DNA of 64,000 nt from Arthrospira sp. PCC 9108. GTDB taxonomy: Bacteria > Cyanobacteriota > Cyanobacteriia > Cyanobacteriales > Microcoleaceae. The notes beneath the pieces were generated by a model. It searched no databases. It saw nothing but the letters and a program-made list of their open reading frames with translations, and was not told the DNA's origin. The stretch is from positions 4,588,501 through 4,652,500 of the forward strand of contig CP066886.1 of assembly GCA_016745315.1 (NCBI GenBank), in the 5' to 3' direction. The first letter of the stretch is position 1, and each line of letters starts with the position of its first letter. Shown here one piece after another: positions 62,388 to 64,000 of this stretch. The position numbers and the translations under genes were made by a program.

Positions 62388-62931
62388 ATTTACGCAGTCC
62401 GTATAATCGGGAACTGAAGCAGTGGAGGATGGCGAGAATGTCCTCAACCATTTCTCGTTCTGGACTGAGACTTGTCTCGTTGAGAACCATGAGTGAGCAC
62501 CTGTTTTGCTCACAGAGCCATCGAAACAAGTCCCATCCAAATCTGGCCAATCGGTCTTGGTGGGCAACGACAACCATGCGGACATCTCCTGACAAGACTT
62601 GTCCCAGTAAGGCCAGCATTTTCTTTCGCTTGAAGTTGAGCCCGCCTCCGATTTCGGAGACGACTTCTGCTTCGGGGTAGAGGTTGGACAGTGCGGCCAC
62701 CTGTCGGTTGAGGTCGGACTGCTGGGCGCGGCTACTAACTCTGGCATAGATAACGACTTTGCGTTTGTCACTGCCTGATTTGGCAGCAGTATATGACTCA
62801 ACGTTGTATCGTCGTTGCCCAGCGGGGGTTCTAATGGTCTCGATTGAGCCATTTTCGTCCCATCTGCGGAGTGTTCTTTCATGGACTCCAAGGATTTGGG
62901 CCGCTTCCTTGGGTTTGACGTATCTGGCAAT
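62335..62931 (-). CDS. tnpA: IS607-family serine recombinase TnpA
   Basis: 198 residues if read from ATT 62931. A MerR-like helix-turn-helix opens the protein (YVKPKEAAQILGVHERTLRR, then WDENGSIETIRTPAGQRRYN). The small serine recombinase domain follows, with the catalytic Ser in VVIYARVSSRAQQSDLNRQ and then VVAHQDRLARFGWDLFRWL. The length is full for IS607 TnpA and there are no internal stops. There is no ATG, GTG or TTG at the proper start: the usual first codon is ATT. A GTG at 62700 would leave out the catalytic Ser. It overlaps tnpB by 53 bases. It may be translated poorly or not at all. Confidence 0.75.
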   Translation of the reverse strand: MARYVKPKEAAQILGVHERTLRRWDENGSIETIRTPAGQRRYNVESYTAAKSGSDKRKVVIYARVSSRAQQSDLNRQVAALSNLYPEAEVVSEIGGGLNFKRKKMLALLGQVLSGDVRMVVVAHQDRLARFGWDLFRWLCEQNRCSLMVLNETSLSPEREMVEDILAILHCFSSRLYGLRKYKTQVKEDPDLPQPRAK

Positions 62932-63159
62932 AGGTTTATCCTCAACTCTTCTCGCTTATTATACCGTATTGCCGTAAAATGTTAACCTAATTTGAGATGA
63001 AATCATGCTCCTGAATAGTAATTAGACCATCCCCAAATAATCGGGTTTAGTTTGTTTATCAGGGTGCATCTCAGTTAGGAAATGAGTGATTGTACTTAGT
63101 GCAACCTTCACCCACAGCCCTACATAATGAGCGAAGCACCACTCACCCTCCCTCTACTC

Positions 63160-63261
63160 ATGGATTCTCAGAAACCAGCTCAACTCCAGCAACACCTTGA
63201 CGCGATTGCGGCCATTCTCTACAGCGAAGCTAACCCTGCTATCACCAGACTAGGATTATAG
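63160..63261 (+). pseudogene. ISKra4-like transposase, N-terminal fragment
   Basis: 33 codons (QLQQHLDAIAAILYSEANPA) resemble the start of ISKra4-family transposases. The match ends after about 27 residues and a TAG follows at 63259. What comes next is tmRNA sequence, so the fragment marks a rearrangement break. Confidence 0.5.
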
Positions 63262-63299
63262 ACTACCAGGCTGGGCAGGAAGCGGGGCAATCGATTGGT

Positions 63300-63491
63300 A
63301 CTGTGGGTTAAACCCCAACGGATGCTTCAGTTAAGTGTTCCCTGGTGGCTTAACTGAAAAAGACTTTACTAGGGAATCCTACCGTCAGGGATAAGTGACG
63401 GTTCCCACCCCGAGGATTAGAGGGGCTATGTCTGTGAACGAGCAAGGCGTAAATAGTCGTTTTGGACATGGGTTCGATTCCCATACGCTCC
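63300..63491 (+). ncRNA. ssrA: tmRNA, 3' half only
   Basis: The sequence follows the 3' half of cyanobacterial tmRNA closely: AACCCCAACGGATGC, the pseudoknots (TCCCTGGTGGCTTAACTG; TACCGTCAGGGATAAGTGAC), CTATGTCTGTGAACGAGC, and the tRNA-like end GGACATGGGTTCGATTCCC to GCTCCA at 63491. The 5' half with the acceptor 5' strand and the tag-peptide frame should lie about 200 bases upstream, but that space holds a transposase fragment and no GGAGCGT-like partner was found. So it is a truncated gene or a fragment; an intact ssrA should exist elsewhere. Confidence 0.7.
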
Positions 63492-63511
63492 ATTTTTGGC
63501 AATATTTCAGA

Positions 63512-63536
63512 AGCCCGGTTTCTCAAAGAAGCCGGG
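63512..63536 (+). terminator. Hairpin after the tmRNA fragment
   Basis: GCCCGGTTTCT pairs with AGAAGCCGGGC (one G-U) around three bases, 21 bases behind the RNA end. The T-run is poor. Confidence 0.55.
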
Positions 63537-63559
63537 CATTATGTATGTTGTATGTATGT

Positions 63560-64000
63560 AGTATGTAGGTTGGGTGAAGCGCAGCGTAACCCAACTTCCC
63601 AGTGTAGGTTGGTGTGAAGCGCAGCGAAACCCAACTTCCCAGTGTAGGTTGGTGTGAAGCGCAGCGAAACCCAACTTCCCCAGCCGTGAGTGAAGCGCAG
63701 CGAAACCCAACTTCCCAGTGTAGGTTGGTGTGAAGCGCAGCGTAACCCAACTTCCCAGTGTAGGTTGGGTGAAGCGCAGCGTAACCCAACTTCCCAGTAT
63801 GTATGTAGTATGTAGGTTGTGTGAAGCGCAGCGTAACCCAACTTCCCAGTATGTATGTAGTATGTAGGTTGTGTGAAGCGCAGCGTAACCCAACTTCCCA
63901 GTGTAGGTTGGGTGAAGCGCAGCGTAACCCAACTTCCCAGTATGTATGTAGTATGTAGGTTGTGTGAAGCGCAGCGTAACCCAACTTCCCAGTATGTAGG
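63560..64000. repeat. Palindromic repeat array, ten or more copies (TAGGTTGGGTGAAGCG family)
   Basis: Ten copies of GTAGGTTGGGTGAAGCGCAG, then CGTAACCCAACTTCCCAGT, at about 40-bp spacing, or about 60 bp where TATGTATGTAGTATG is added. Variants include GGTTGGTGTGAAGC and GGTTGTGTGAAGC. The stem is GTTGGGT/ACCCAAC. It continues past the window end. All overlapping frames are artefacts of the repeat. Confidence 0.95.

Larger units (their letters stand above)
61239..62960 (-). mobile_element. IS607-like insertion sequence
   Basis: It contains tnpA and decayed tnpB in the usual order with overlap. The right end TAAATGTATCAG at about 61239 is defined by its match to the remnant at 59699. The left end, near 62960, is uncertain, since IS607 elements have no inverted repeats. 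It sits inside the protein gene of the outer group II intron. Between 62960 and 63159 nothing further was recognised. Confidence 0.7.

Noticed and set aside
62217..62945. 242-residue minus-strand frame as a protein
   Set aside because: Its first 190 residues are an out-of-frame reading of the TnpA recombinase; only the last 50 residues belong to a real product (start of tnpB).
63440..63491. Separate tRNA gene at the T-arm-like sequence
   Set aside because: There is no D or anticodon arm upstream; the upstream bases match tmRNA pseudoknots instead.
63507..63984. Minus-strand frames with repeated GYAALHTTY
   Set aside because: They are translations of the palindromic array at the end of the window.

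Overview
ORGANISM. The window comes from a cyanobacterium. It carries petH with the phycobilisome-linker (CpcD-like) N-terminal domain, petG, a divergent smtB/smtA metallothionein pair, a class II fructose-bisphosphate aldolase, cyanobacterial DUF families (DUF3370, DUF1517, DUF2079, DUF6679) and a very high density of the HIP1 octamer GCGATCGC. The heavy load of repeats, IS debris and group II introns suggests a filamentous Oscillatoriales genome, perhaps Arthrospira/Limnospira-like; that placement is inference.

LAYOUT. (1) 1-5.5 kb is an accessory island: a truncated unknown gene, a catalytic-domain-only tyrosine recombinase, a small minus-strand operon carrying three copies of a 17-bp palindrome, a complete type I hammerhead ribozyme whose core contains the stop codon of a small ORF, a structured non-coding leader, an IS110-like DEDD transposase, and at the island edge a HAD phosphatase that has lost its N-terminal half. 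(2) 6.0-12.4 kb holds a minus-strand operon that looks like a minimal type VII (ESX/Yuk-like) secretion locus: three WXG100-like proteins, an EccC-like ATPase with three ATPase modules and an inserted S1 domain, and two membrane-anchored proteins. (3) 12.9-30.2 kb is mostly housekeeping or envelope genes: Uma2 nuclease, peroxiredoxin, a cyclophilin-RTX fusion, PcrA helicase, Slt transglycosylase, methyltransferase, aldolase, tRNA-Lys, aldose epimerase-like protein, CapA-like protein, DUF6679. (4) 30.2-44.9 kb: MBL/beta-CASP hydrolase, a 14-copy tandem array, two tandem 2OG-Fe(II) oxygenases, a frameshifted DUF3370 gene, YCII protein, SRP RNA, a phasin-like protein, a helicase / small ORF / DndD-like ATPase cluster, an NhaP-type antiporter and hisA. 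(5) 44.9-56.9 kb: repeat arrays between a GT39 glycosyltransferase, a DUF2079 protein, a GPH sugar transporter, DUF1517, a lipoprotein, and a multi-PAS histidine kinase split by one in-frame stop. (6) 57-59.7 kb: smtA-smtB with two operator-like sites, a MITE-like element in the petH leader, petH, and petG (37 codons, minus strand). (7) 59.7-64 kb is a nest of mobile elements: an IS607-like tnpB remnant hosting a group II intron that itself contains a second group II intron (twintron), an IS607-like element with decayed tnpB, an ISKra4-like transposase fragment, the 3' half of a tmRNA without its 5' half, and a palindromic repeat array running off the window.

HOW THE PARTS RELATE. Repeat arrays at 32-33.3, 39.6-39.9, 44.9-45.5 and 49.4-49.8 kb have different bodies but the same GGGCGGGTT / AACCCGCCCCTAC ends, so they look like one non-coding repeat family. 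A second family (TAGGTTGGGTGAA...AACCCAAC) occurs at 56.6 and 63.6 kb. Most arrays lie beside gene 3' ends. Function names come from motifs read by eye; no database search was possible.
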